This document shows, piece after piece, positions 44,727 to 53,339 of a stretch of 64,000 nt of DNA. Each line of letters begins with the position of its first letter. The stretch's first letter is position 1. The stretch is from positions 124,001 to 188,000 of the forward strand of contig CAWAZD010000004.1 in the NCBI GenBank assembly GCA_963786395.1, read 5' to 3'. The position numbers and the translations under genes are program-made. The DNA is from Fen-1301 sp963786395 (lineage in GTDB: Bacteria > Bacteroidota > Ignavibacteria > Ignavibacteriales > Ignavibacteriaceae). The notes beneath the pieces are model-generated. The model saw nothing but the letters and a program-made list of their open reading frames with translations. It had not been told where the DNA came from and made no database searches.

Positions 44727-45524
44727 ATGAATATTATTACAATAATTCAGGCAAGAATGGGCTCTTCACGTTTACCGGGGAAAGTACTTTTACCCATAAA
44801 GGGAAAACCACTTTTAATAAGAATGATTGAAAGAGTAAAAGCATCACGGCTTGTCGGCGACATAATTGTTGCTACTACAAATGATAAATCAGACAATATA
44901 ATTTCAGATCTGTGTAAATCAGAAAATATTAGTGTTTACAGAGGAGATTCAAATAATTTACTTGACAGGCATTATAAAGCTGTAATGGAAAGGAGCCCTG
45001 ATATAGTTGTTAAAATTCCTTCAGACTGTCCACTAATTGATCCTGTTGTTATAGATAAGGTGATAGGAAACTTTATAAGTAACTTTGGCAAATATGATTA
45101 TGTAAGTAACTTGCATCCAGCTACTTATCCGGATGGGAACGATGTTGAAGCTATGACTTTTTCTGCTATTTCAGAAGCCCGGGAAAATGCTTACAGGCAA
45201 TTAGAACTTGAACATACTACTCCATATTTATGGGAGAATCCGGAGAAATATCGAATAGGCAATGTTCTTTGGGAATCCGGAAAGGATTATTCAATGACGC
45301 ATCGTTTTACAATTGATTATGAAGAAGACTTTAAATTCATAAACTGTGTTTATGATGAACTATTTCCACAAAATCCCTTGTTTTCGCTGGAGGACATCTT
45401 GTTATTACTTAATAAAAAACCGGAGCTAATGGCAATAAACAATAAATATACGGGTGTAAACTGGTATCGTAAACATTTAAATGAACTTAGGACTATTAAT
45501 CCTGAACAAACGAGAATAATATGA
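44727..45524 (+). CDS. SpsF/NeuA-like cytidylyltransferase
   Basis: 265 residues. MNIITIIQARMGSSRLPGKVLLPIKGKPLL is the nucleotide-binding signature of the SpsF/KdsB/NeuA cytidylyltransferases, followed by KIPSDCPLIDPVVIDKV and the metal-binding acidic region. Expected to activate an ulosonic acid (or phospho-alditol) with CTP to give a CMP-sugar. It overlaps the transketolase N-half by 4 nt and lies seven genes away from the NeuB-like synthase in the same operon. Confidence 0.87.
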   Translation: MNIITIIQARMGSSRLPGKVLLPIKGKPLLIRMIERVKASRLVGDIIVATTNDKSDNIISDLCKSENISVYRGDSNNLLDRHYKAVMERSPDIVVKIPSDCPLIDPVVIDKVIGNFISNFGKYDYVSNLHPATYPDGNDVEAMTFSAISEARENAYRQLELEHTTPYLWENPEKYRIGNVLWESGKDYSMTHRFTIDYEEDFKFINCVYDELFPQNPLFSLEDILLLLNKKPELMAINNKYTGVNWYRKHLNELRTINPEQTRII

Positions 45525-46378
45525 ACTCAAAGCCTATAAATGAACTAGAACAAATCTCTATTAAAGTAAGAGAACACATAATAAAAATGGCGACGGACGG
45601 GGGGTGTTTTCTGGGCGCTTCCCTCTCCTGCACTGATCTTATAGTATTTCTATATAATAATTTTTTGAATCTCACAAAAGATAATCTTAAAGATCCGGAA
45701 AGAGATTATTTATTTCTCTCTAAGGGGCATGATGTTCCGGCATTATACGGAACTCTCGCTGAACTGGGAATAATACATAAGGATCGTTTTAAGAATCATC
45801 TAAAAACAAATGATTATATCTATTGGCATCCCAATGTACATATACCAGGAATTGAATTTCACTCTGGTTCATTAGGACATTTATTATCAGTTTCAATGGG
45901 AGTAGCTTATGATTGTAAATTAAGAAAAACAAATAATAAGGTTGTTGTTATACTTGGAGACGGTGAACTGAATGAGGGTTCAATATGGGAAGGGGCGCTT
46001 GTTGCGGCAGCGAAAGAGTTAGATAAATTAGTTGCAATAGTTGACAGAAATAAATTTCAGGCCAATCTGCCTACAGAGGATCTTATTCCGATTGAACCGT
46101 TGGATAAGAAATTTGAAGCTTTCGGCTGGAATGTATTTAAATGTAATGGTCATGATTACAAAGCCCTGGCGGATGTTTTTAATAATCTTCCTTTAGGGAA
46201 CGGTAAACCTACTATAGTTGTTGCTGATACGATAAGGGGGAAAGGACTTCCGAGTATTGAATCAAGAGCAGACAGGTGGTTCTGTAATTTTACACATGAG
46301 GAAATTGAATTACTTATAAAAGAATTGCACAACAAGGAAAAGACAAATTTAACTTCAGAAACACTGGTGGTAAGATAA
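45521..46378 (+). CDS. Transketolase, N-terminal (pyrophosphate-binding) subunit
   Basis: 285 residues. TPP pyrophosphate/Mg motif GDGELNEGSIWEG with the following VDRNKFQANL, and the early GCFLGASLSCTDLIVFLY and LSKGHDVPALYGTL. Needs the separate C-terminal subunit encoded immediately after. As a pair they transfer two-carbon ketol units between sugars. Placement inside a CMP-sugar operon suggests a dedicated rather than housekeeping role. Confidence 0.92.
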   Translation: MNSKPINELEQISIKVREHIIKMATDGGCFLGASLSCTDLIVFLYNNFLNLTKDNLKDPERDYLFLSKGHDVPALYGTLAELGIIHKDRFKNHLKTNDYIYWHPNVHIPGIEFHSGSLGHLLSVSMGVAYDCKLRKTNNKVVVILGDGELNEGSIWEGALVAAAKELDKLVAIVDRNKFQANLPTEDLIPIEPLDKKFEAFGWNVFKCNGHDYKALADVFNNLPLGNGKPTIVVADTIRGKGLPSIESRADRWFCNFTHEEIELLIKELHNKEKTNLTSETLVVR

Positions 46379-46379
46379 T

Positions 46380-47300
46380 ATGAATTATGAACAACTACTC
46401 TTAGAGCTTATGCAGAAAGATGAACGATTTGTAGTACTTACTGCTGAAAACCGTTCCGCTATTAGAAACCTCCCGGATATTATTAAAGATAGATTTATTG
46501 ATACCGGTATTGCGGAACAAACAATGATTGGGATGGCGGCAGGTTTAGCTTTGCGAAGCAGAATTCCAATTGTTCATGCTCTTGCCACCTTTCTTACTAT
46601 GCGCGCATTTGAATTCATCAGGACTGATATTGGTATTGCAAACCTTCCTGTTAAACTTGTAGGGGCTGTGCCTGGTTTTCTTTCAGATGGAAATGGACCT
46701 GCGCATCAGGCAATTGAAGATATATCCATTATGAGAGGAATTCCCGGGATGAATATATTTTGCCCGGCAGACGAAGAAGATATGATATTAGGTTTAGAGA
46801 AAGTATTCATGCATGACTCCCCTTTTTATATTCGATATAATAATCAGAAACCAGCTATAAAACATTCTCCTTTTGAAATAGGTAAAGCAGAGGTTCTATC
46901 TTTGGGAGAAATTACTATTCTTACACACGGGATTCTTTTGAAAGAAGCTTTGGCTGCACAAAAGATATTACAGGCCGAAGGAAAATCTACAGGTGTTATT
47001 AATGTTAGAACAATTAAACCTTTTGATAATGAAACTATTATAAAAATATGTAGTAGTTCCGCAATGGTTGTGACTCTTGAAGATCATTTTATTACCGGCG
47101 GTCTCTTTTCTGTACTAAGTGAATTATTAGTTATGGAGAATATTAACTGCAATGTTTTTCCAATAGCATTGAGTACATGGTTTAAACCTGCCCTTTTAAA
47201 TAATGTGCTTGAATATGAAGGATTTACCGGAAAGGCAATAGCGGAAAAGATATTAAAGCAATATGAATCATCTCATAGTTTATTTAAACAATATAAATAG
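46380..47300 (+). CDS. Transketolase, C-terminal (pyrimidine-binding) subunit
   Basis: 306 residues. Pyr domain with the catalytic Glu in RFIDTGIAEQTMIGMAAGLALR, the phenylalanine-rich pocket (HALATFLTMRAFEFIR) and the C-terminal transketolase domain (KPFDNETIIKICSSSAMVVTLEDHFITGG). One base separates it from the N-half gene. Split transketolases are common in archaea and in surface-sugar clusters. Confidence 0.92.
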   Translation: MNYEQLLLELMQKDERFVVLTAENRSAIRNLPDIIKDRFIDTGIAEQTMIGMAAGLALRSRIPIVHALATFLTMRAFEFIRTDIGIANLPVKLVGAVPGFLSDGNGPAHQAIEDISIMRGIPGMNIFCPADEEDMILGLEKVFMHDSPFYIRYNNQKPAIKHSPFEIGKAEVLSLGEITILTHGILLKEALAAQKILQAEGKSTGVINVRTIKPFDNETIIKICSSSAMVVTLEDHFITGGLFSVLSELLVMENINCNVFPIALSTWFKPALLNNVLEYEGFTGKAIAEKILKQYESSHSLFKQYK

Positions 47301-47308
47301 GAATCATT

Positions 47309-48673
47309 ATGCCGAACAAAGTAAAATTTAATGATAACTACCCTTCCATCGCGAAGTCTGATGAATATTATAACCGGGCGCTAAATCTTATTCCATGTGT
47401 TACACAGACGCTTGCCAAGGGTCCCGGTCAGAATGTTAATGGAGTTGCTCCTAAATATCTGCAACGTGGTGAAGGTGCACATGTGTGGGATGTTGATGGC
47501 AATGAATATATTGATTTCCAAATGGGTATAGGTCCAATATCACTGGGATATTGTTACCCTGCCGTAGATAGTGCTATAATAGAACAACTTAGAAGTGGAA
47601 TAACGTTTTCATTAATGCATCCACTCGAAGTTGAAGTTGCAGAACTTATTAATCAGATAGTTCCGAATGCTGAAAATATCAGGTACAGTAAAACAGGGGC
47701 GGATATAACATCAGCGGCAGTTAGACTGGCACGCGCTTATACTGGAAGAGAAAAAGTACTTTGCTGCGGTTATCATGGATGGCATGATTGGTATATATCT
47801 GTTACAGACAGGAATAAAGGAATCCCTGAATGTGTAAAAGATTTAACTTATACTTTTAGCTATAACGATATACAATCTGTTGAAGATTCTATTGATAAAG
47901 ACACGGCGTGCGTAATACTTGAACCATTTGTCTTTGACGAACCAAAAGATAATTTTCTGCAGAAACTGAGAGAAGTTTGTACCAGGAATGGAACTGTACT
48001 TATATTTGATGAAATGTGGACAGGATTCCGTGTTTCATTAGGAGGTGCACAGGAATATTTTAAGATTGACGCCGATCTTGCATGTTTTTCCAAGGCAGTA
48101 GCTAACGGTATGCCCATAGGAATTCTAACGGGGAAAAGAGAAATTATGAAGCTACTTGAGAAAGATGTTTTCTTTTTTACAACATTTGGCGGAGAGACTT
48201 TATCATTATCCGCAGCTAAGGCTACGATTCAGGAGCTAAAGAAAAATAATGTGTCCCAAAATCTTGCATCAACAGGAAGAATAATCAAAACCGGATTAAG
48301 ACAAATTATAAGTGACCTTGGAATGGTTTATGTAAAATGCAATGGATTTGAATGCCGTACTATAGTTACATTTGATCAATCTGCCGGCAATCCTCTTGAA
48401 ATGAAATCATTTGTTCAGCAGGAATTTATCAAAAGAGGTATATTATGGGGAGGATTTCATAATCTTTCTTTCTCACATTCTGAAAGTGATATTTTGCATT
48501 TATTAAATGCATACAAAGAAGTCTTGCCTCTTCTTAATAAAGCTGTTGAAGAGAAGAATATAATTAAATATTTACGGGGCGAAGTAGTGGAGCCTGTTTT
48601 CAGGAAAACCAGTAATTTTAATATAAAACCAAAACTGACTTCTGACAGGAAAATCATAAATGCATACAAATGA
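47309..48673 (+). CDS. Class III PLP aminotransferase (glutamate-1-semialdehyde aminotransferase-like)
   Basis: 454 residues. ARGEGAHVWDVDGNEYIDFQMGIGP-like entry (GEGAHVWDVDGNEYID), LIFDEMWTGFRVSLGG and PLP Lys in CFSKAVANGMPIGILTG. Similar to HemL in overall plan but with a different active-site surround (no chlorophyll/heme genes nearby). Expected to aminate a keto-sugar or transfer an amino group to a carbonyl made by the neighbouring SDR. Last 14 bases overlap the SDR start. Confidence 0.88.
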   Translation: MPNKVKFNDNYPSIAKSDEYYNRALNLIPCVTQTLAKGPGQNVNGVAPKYLQRGEGAHVWDVDGNEYIDFQMGIGPISLGYCYPAVDSAIIEQLRSGITFSLMHPLEVEVAELINQIVPNAENIRYSKTGADITSAAVRLARAYTGREKVLCCGYHGWHDWYISVTDRNKGIPECVKDLTYTFSYNDIQSVEDSIDKDTACVILEPFVFDEPKDNFLQKLREVCTRNGTVLIFDEMWTGFRVSLGGAQEYFKIDADLACFSKAVANGMPIGILTGKREIMKLLEKDVFFFTTFGGETLSLSAAKATIQELKKNNVSQNLASTGRIIKTGLRQIISDLGMVYVKCNGFECRTIVTFDQSAGNPLEMKSFVQQEFIKRGILWGGFHNLSFSHSESDILHLLNAYKEVLPLLNKAVEEKNIIKYLRGEVVEPVFRKTSNFNIKPKLTSDRKIINAYK

Positions 48674-49472
48674 TCTTTTTTCTTTAAATGGGAAAATTGC
48701 AATTGTAACCGGGGCATTGGGATTACTTGGCAAGCAGCATTGTATTGCACTTTCAGAGGCAGGGGCAAATGTTATAGTCAGTGATTTGGATGAGCATAGC
48801 TGCCAGGATTTTGCCGAAAGTCTGACTGTTAGGGCAGCAGGAATCGGTATGGATATTTCAGATATTAAATCAGTCAGGGAGTTAAGGTTCAAAGTATTGA
48901 GTAAATTTGGCAAGATAGATATATTAGTAAATAACGCGGCAATAAATGACATGTTTGAAAACCCATCATTAGGTGAGAAACTTTCAATGTTTGAGAATTA
49001 TCCACTTGATATGTTTCGTAAATCATTAGATGTTAATATTACCGGTACTTTTATATGCTCACAGGTGTTGGGAACTGAGATGGCCATAGCTGGACAAGGG
49101 AGCATAATAAATATTGCATCAACTTACGGAGTTGTGGCGCCTGATCAATCAATTTACAAGGATGAACAAGGTAAGCAAAGGTTTTACAAATCTGCTGCAT
49201 ATCCAGTCACAAAAGGGGCAGTTATATCTTTTACAAAATTTCTGGCAACTTACTGGGGAAGTAAAGGAGTAAGGGTTAATTCCCTATCTCCCGGCGGTGT
49301 GGAAAATAATCAAGACATAAATTTTATAAATAATTATTCAAAGAAAACTCCTCTTGGAAGGATGGCACATCCGGATGACTACAAAGGCGCGTTAGTCTTT
49401 TTAGCAAGTGATGCTTCATCATATATGACGGGAGCAAATTTAATTGTAGACGGAGGATGGACAGCGTGGTGA
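48660..49472 (+). CDS. Short-chain dehydrogenase in ulosonic acid operon
   Basis: 270 residues. Cofactor loop IVTGALGLLGKQHCIAL (T-G-x3-L-L-G), NNAA (NNAAIND), catalytic Ser in INIASTYG and Y-P-V-T-K in SAAYPVTKGAVISF. Ends with TGANLIVDGGWTAW, the usual SDR close. Likely oxidises or reduces a sugar hydroxyl/keto group as a partner of the aminotransferase. Overlaps both neighbours. Confidence 0.88.
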   Translation: MHTNDLFSLNGKIAIVTGALGLLGKQHCIALSEAGANVIVSDLDEHSCQDFAESLTVRAAGIGMDISDIKSVRELRFKVLSKFGKIDILVNNAAINDMFENPSLGEKLSMFENYPLDMFRKSLDVNITGTFICSQVLGTEMAIAGQGSIINIASTYGVVAPDQSIYKDEQGKQRFYKSAAYPVTKGAVISFTKFLATYWGSKGVRVNSLSPGGVENNQDINFINNYSKKTPLGRMAHPDDYKGALVFLASDASSYMTGANLIVDGGWTAW

Positions 49473-49993
49473 TAACTAATACTTTAAAAGAGAACAATCT
49501 TCACCTTCAGGATAAAGTTAAAAAGATTAAACTTGTAATGACAGATAATGATGGTGTATTAACAGATACAGGGGTTTATTATTCTGAAGAAGGTGAAATA
49601 TTTAAGCGTTTTTCTATCCGTGATGGAATGGGAGTAGAAAGACTTAGAAATATTTTGGGGATAGAAACAGGAATTATTACAGGGGAAATATCAGGCTCAA
49701 TAAAGAAACGAGCGGAAAAACTTAAAATCACTCAATTGTTTCTTGGTGTTAAGGAAAAACACAAGCTGCTGGAAGAGATAATATCACATAATAATATTCA
49801 AGCAGAGAATATCGCATATATAGGTGATGATGTTAACGATATAGAATTTATGAAACTAGTAGGTTTAACTGCCTGCCCTTTAGATGGAATGATTGAAATA
49901 AGAAATATGGTTGATTATGTATGTGATCAAAAAGGAGGGAATGGTGCATTCAGAGAGTTCGCGGAACTGATTATTGCTCTTAAATCTGATTAA
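49457..49993 (+). CDS. KdsC-like HAD phosphatase
   Basis: 178 residues with HAD motif I TDNDGVLTDTGVYY (nucleophile Asp and general acid Asp), IRDGMGVERLRNILGIETGIITGE and motif IV YIGDDVNDIEFMKLVG, all as in KdsC (KDO-8-phosphate phosphatase) and the phosphatase domain of CMP-sialate synthases. Removes phosphate from the 8- or 9-phosphate ulosonic acid. ATG 49457 used; GTG 49466 is a good alternative because GGAGG lies nine bases ahead of it. Confidence 0.9.
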   Translation: MDSVVITNTLKENNLHLQDKVKKIKLVMTDNDGVLTDTGVYYSEEGEIFKRFSIRDGMGVERLRNILGIETGIITGEISGSIKKRAEKLKITQLFLGVKEKHKLLEEIISHNNIQAENIAYIGDDVNDIEFMKLVGLTACPLDGMIEIRNMVDYVCDQKGGNGAFREFAELIIALKSD

Positions 49994-50019
49994 AATTTTT
50001 ATAACAATAATGAGGGTTT

Positions 50020-50928
50020 ATGAAACCAGACAGACAAGTTAAAGTAGGTGAGCTTAATATTGGTGACGGGGAACCTGTTTTCATAATCGCAGAGATCGGG
50101 ATAAATCATAACGGATCAGTTGCGATAGCAAAAAAGATGATAGAAGGAGCAGTCTTTGCGGGTTGTGATGCAATTAAATTTCAGAAAAGGACACCTGAAT
50201 TATGTGTTCCAAAGGATCAATGGGATATCGAAAGAGACACTCCCTGGGGAAGAATGACTTACATTAATTACAGGCATAAAGTTGAATTTGACTTTGACCA
50301 GTATTCCGAACTTGTTGACTTCTGTAATAAAAAGGGAATTATATGGTTTGCTTCCTGCTGGGATGAAAATGCAGTAGAATTCATTGAAAAATTTGATCCC
50401 TTACTTTATAAAATTGCATCCGCATCATTAACAGACAATGATCTTCTAATAAAACATAATCAATTGGGAAAACCCGTAATACTATCAACCGGAATGTCCA
50501 CAATGGAGGAGATAGATGCAGCTATTAATATTTTAGGGAGAGAGAAATTAATGATTGCGCAAGCAACATCTTCCTATCCATGTAAAGATGAAGAGCTGAA
50601 CTTACGCGTGATACAAACACTTAGGGATAAGTATGAGGAAGTTCCTATAGGTTATTCCGGTCATGAGACAGGATTAGCCCCTACGTGGGCAGCAGTTGCG
50701 ATGGGCGCCAATTTTATAGAACGGCATATAACACTAGACCGTGCAATGTGGGGTACTGATCAGGCCGCGTCTGTTGAAATTGTTGGACTTATGAAACTTG
50801 TTTCCAATATAAGAGATATTGAAAGAGCATTTGGAAACGGAATTAAATGTGTTTATCAAAGTGAATTATCACAAAAGAATAAATTGCGTAAAATTCGTCC
50901 TGATTTACAGATGGTAAAAGCCGGATAA
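50020..50928 (+). CDS. NeuB-family sialic/ulosonic acid synthase lacking a SAF domain
   Basis: 302 residues. NeuB TIM barrel with FIIAEIGINHNGS, DAIKFQKRTPELCV, the hallmark TPWGRMTYINYRHKVEF, KIASASLTDNDLL, STGMSTMEEI and GYSGHETGLAP plus ERHITLDRAMWGTDQAAS. It condenses PEP with an N-acylated or phosphorylated hexosamine-like aldose. Usual NeuB proteins are about 345 residues because of a C-terminal antifreeze-like (SAF) domain; this one ends soon after the barrel. The last residues (KKNKLRKIRPDLQMVKAG-like) are only a short tail. Confidence 0.92.
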   Translation: MKPDRQVKVGELNIGDGEPVFIIAEIGINHNGSVAIAKKMIEGAVFAGCDAIKFQKRTPELCVPKDQWDIERDTPWGRMTYINYRHKVEFDFDQYSELVDFCNKKGIIWFASCWDENAVEFIEKFDPLLYKIASASLTDNDLLIKHNQLGKPVILSTGMSTMEEIDAAINILGREKLMIAQATSSYPCKDEELNLRVIQTLRDKYEEVPIGYSGHETGLAPTWAAVAMGANFIERHITLDRAMWGTDQAASVEIVGLMKLVSNIRDIERAFGNGIKCVYQSELSQKNKLRKIRPDLQMVKAG

Positions 50929-50937
50929 GTATTTGTT

Positions 50938-51711
50938 ATGGGAAATATCAGAATTATCTGCACAATAGGGATAATTGCAGGCGCATCAGTTATTGTTTTA
51001 TTTGAGAGACTATTCCCTTACGCAAAAAATCAGAAATTTCTGCGAGAAGGATTCTTTAATGACTTTGTCCTTTATACTTTAGTTCAGAGTTACATTCTGG
51101 GAGTAGTAATTTCTTTTATAATAACAATCATTGATTCCAACACACATTTAACCCGTCTTCATTTAGTATCAGGATGGTCAATACCAGAGCAGTTACTTTT
51201 CTTTTTTGTTGTACACGATTTTTACATATACTGGTTCCATAGATACCAGCATAACTCCAGAATTTTTTGGAGGATACATGAAGCACACCACAGCACCAGA
51301 GATGTTGACTGGTTATCAGGTTCACGTTCACATGCCATTGAGATACTTATAAACCAGACAATTGAATTTGCACCAATAGTGTTATTGGGAGCGGCACCAG
51401 AAGTAGCGGTAATTAAGGGTATGATTGATGCGCTTTGGGGAATGTACATTCATTCTAATATTGATATTAAAACCGGCTGGCTTCAGTTTGTCTTAAATGG
51501 ACCGGAGATGCACCGCTGGCATCATGCAGATAAGGACGCTAAGGCTTATAATAAAAACTTCAGTACTAAGATTGCCTTATGGGATTGGTTATTTGGTACT
51601 GCTTATTTTCCTCAACTGGAAAAGCCACTTATTTATGGATTATCTTATCTGAACTTCCCTTCAAATTATATAAAACAGTTCCTTTTTGCGTTCAGGCGGG
51701 CTAAAGACTAA
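50938..51711 (+). CDS. Membrane fatty-acid-hydroxylase/sterol-desaturase family protein
   Basis: 257 residues. Several hydrophobic segments (about 3-22, 45-65, 80-96, 140-165) and the three His clusters that bind a di-iron centre: HDFYIYWFHRYQH, HEAHHS and MHRWHHA. Family members hydroxylate or desaturate lipids and related substrates in the membrane. Ten bases after neuB, so part of the operon; it might modify the lipid or sugar that carries the product. No terminator recognised after it. Confidence 0.85.
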   Translation: MGNIRIICTIGIIAGASVIVLFERLFPYAKNQKFLREGFFNDFVLYTLVQSYILGVVISFIITIIDSNTHLTRLHLVSGWSIPEQLLFFFVVHDFYIYWFHRYQHNSRIFWRIHEAHHSTRDVDWLSGSRSHAIEILINQTIEFAPIVLLGAAPEVAVIKGMIDALWGMYIHSNIDIKTGWLQFVLNGPEMHRWHHADKDAKAYNKNFSTKIALWDWLFGTAYFPQLEKPLIYGLSYLNFPSNYIKQFLFAFRRAKD

Positions 51712-51811
51712 TACATCGAATAAATCTTTAGCTTATCGAAAAAATTTGAATGTTTTGAGAAGGGGTGAGTTTTATTAAAACCACTCAATGCAGGCCAATT
51801 TACCGTTCATC

Positions 51812-51899
51812 CTTGTCCGATCAATTCTCGATCATTTTCCCATTGTTTTTCGTTCATCTCTCGCTGATCTCTCGCTCATCTCCCGATAGTTTCTCGATA
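51812..51899. repeat. Eight degenerate 11-bp phased repeats
   Basis: Units at 51812, 51823, 51834, 51845, 51856, 51867, 51878 and 51889, each exactly 11 bp: cttgtccgatc, aattctcgatc, attttcccatt, gtttttcgttc, atctctcgctg, atctctcgctc, atctcccgata, gtttctcgata. Rough consensus is atttctcgatc. Lies between the convergent ends of the hydroxylase and rpe genes, so it is not an obvious promoter. No gene in the gap 51712-51924. Confidence 0.8.
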
Positions 51900-51924
51900 A
51901 AGAGGAAAAGAGTTTTTAGAGAGT

Positions 51925-52581
51925 TTACTCCTGGATAAGAAATTTAAGTTCTGCTGTTGCGGCAGAGATGTTATCAGTATTGAATATTGCTGAGCCAACT
52001 ACGAATACATCAACACCGGCTTTAGCTGCTTCCCCGATAGTTTCTTTACTCATACCGCCGTCAATTTCTATGAGGAAATTTGCTTTAAGTTCTTCTCTTA
52101 ACTTTACAAGTTCCCTGACTTTCTTTAAAGTATTGGGAATAAAAGATTGTCCTCCGAATCCCGGATTGACAGACATGACAAGAATAAGATCCGCAAATTC
52201 GGCTGCACATTTTAATGTTTCAACCGGAGTTGATGGGTTAATGCTGATACCAGCTTTTGCACCGAGTTCTTTTATCCTGTTGACAGTTCTGTTAAGATGT
52301 ATAACAGCCTCCTGGTGAACAGTAACATAATTTGCTCCGGCTTTTATAAAATCATTCAGATAATCATCAGCATTTTCAATCATGAGATGTACATCAAGGG
52401 GAAGGTGAGTACATCTTCTCGCTGCTTTTACTAAAATTGGTCCGAACGTAATATTAGGGACAAAGTGTCCGTCCATAATATCGCAATGTATCCAGTCGGC
52501 ACCGCCAATTTCAACATTTCTAATTTGCAAAGCGAGATTAGTTAGGTCTGCGGTTAATATTGAGGGAGCAATTAATTTCAT
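51925..52581 (-). CDS. rpe: Ribulose-phosphate 3-epimerase
   Basis: 218 residues, the standard size. APSILTADLTNL, DIMDGHFVPNITFGP, VHLMIENAD, VNPGFGGQSFIPNTL and EIDGGMSKETI cover the TIM barrel with metal-binding His and Asp. Interconverts ribulose-5-P and xylulose-5-P; the latter is a transketolase donor, though the two loci are on opposite strands. Overlaps the PASTA gene by 4 nt. Confidence 0.96.
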   Translation of the reverse strand: MKLIAPSILTADLTNLALQIRNVEIGGADWIHCDIMDGHFVPNITFGPILVKAARRCTHLPLDVHLMIENADDYLNDFIKAGANYVTVHQEAVIHLNRTVNRIKELGAKAGISINPSTPVETLKCAAEFADLILVMSVNPGFGGQSFIPNTLKKVRELVKLREELKANFLIEIDGGMSKETIGEAAKAGVDVFVVGSAIFNTDNISAATAELKFLIQE

Positions 52582-53336
52582 TCTTCTATCGCCTTTTTAT
52601 CGTCACCGGATTTGGTTACAAACAGATCGACTGCTGCACCTTTATTTACTTTGTTCCCCTTGCTTGGATATTGGTCGAGGATAGTATTAGGAAGAAGAGA
52701 AAACGAAGGCTGATAATTTATTTTGCCAACAACAAGTGCGCTGTCAGCAAGTAGTTTTTCAGCTTCAGTCAGGGATTTACCAATCAAGTCCGGAACAGTA
52801 ATCTCACCTTCTTCAGCCGGACCTATGCTAATAGTAATTCCGACCATTTCTCCTTTTTTTAACTCAGTACCTGCAGTAAACTGCTGATCAAAAATAACAT
52901 TCTTAGGATTCTGGGATGGCTGCTCATTTATGTGACCTAATTTAAGTCCTACCCTTTCAAGTGATAGTTTTGCTTCAGTTAGCGAATGACCTTTTAATAT
53001 AGGAACAGAAACCGTAGGCTCACCGCCGCTGAGGATTAAATATACCCTTCTTCCCTTTTTAACAATACTGCCTGTTTCAGGTTTTTGAAACATAACTGAA
53101 CCTTTAGCGACTTTATCATCAAAGGTAGTATCACTTACAATAGGATCAAGGTTAGCATCTTTCAGTAAATTTATTGCATCCTGATCTTTAAGCCCTATTA
53201 CTTTCGGGACTTTTATTTCAGGTGAACTAACGTACCAGGGAAGCAGAATAAAATCCATGATCAATAGGAAAACAATAACGCCTCCAAGATACCAGAGTAT
53301 CTTTTTAACACGGGGGTTTTGAAAGAATTTATTCAA
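52578..53336 (-). CDS. Membrane-anchored PASTA-repeat protein without a kinase domain
   Basis: 252 residues: short cytoplasmic N-terminus, one membrane helix (about 14-34), then three PASTA repeats (about 40-105, 107-176, 178-245; each with the 'VP.l.G.s..eA...L...gL' pattern and a closing KG/G-x-x-V strand). PASTA domains bind peptidoglycan or beta-lactams and usually belong to Ser/Thr kinases or PBPs. Here no kinase domain is attached. Four bases after the transporter gene. Confidence 0.88.
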   Translation of the reverse strand: MNKFFQNPRVKKILWYLGGVIVFLLIMDFILLPWYVSSPEIKVPKVIGLKDQDAINLLKDANLDPIVSDTTFDDKVAKGSVMFQKPETGSIVKKGRRVYLILSGGEPTVSVPILKGHSLTEAKLSLERVGLKLGHINEQPSQNPKNVIFDQQFTAGTELKKGEMVGITISIGPAEEGEITVPDLIGKSLTEAEKLLADSALVVGKINYQPSFSLLPNTILDQYPSKGNKVNKGAAVDLFVTKSGDDKKAIEE

Positions 53337-53339
53337 TGG

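Noticed and set aside
51812..51899. CRISPR-like array
   Set aside because: Units are 11 bp, contiguous and degenerate, with no spacers and no cas genes.
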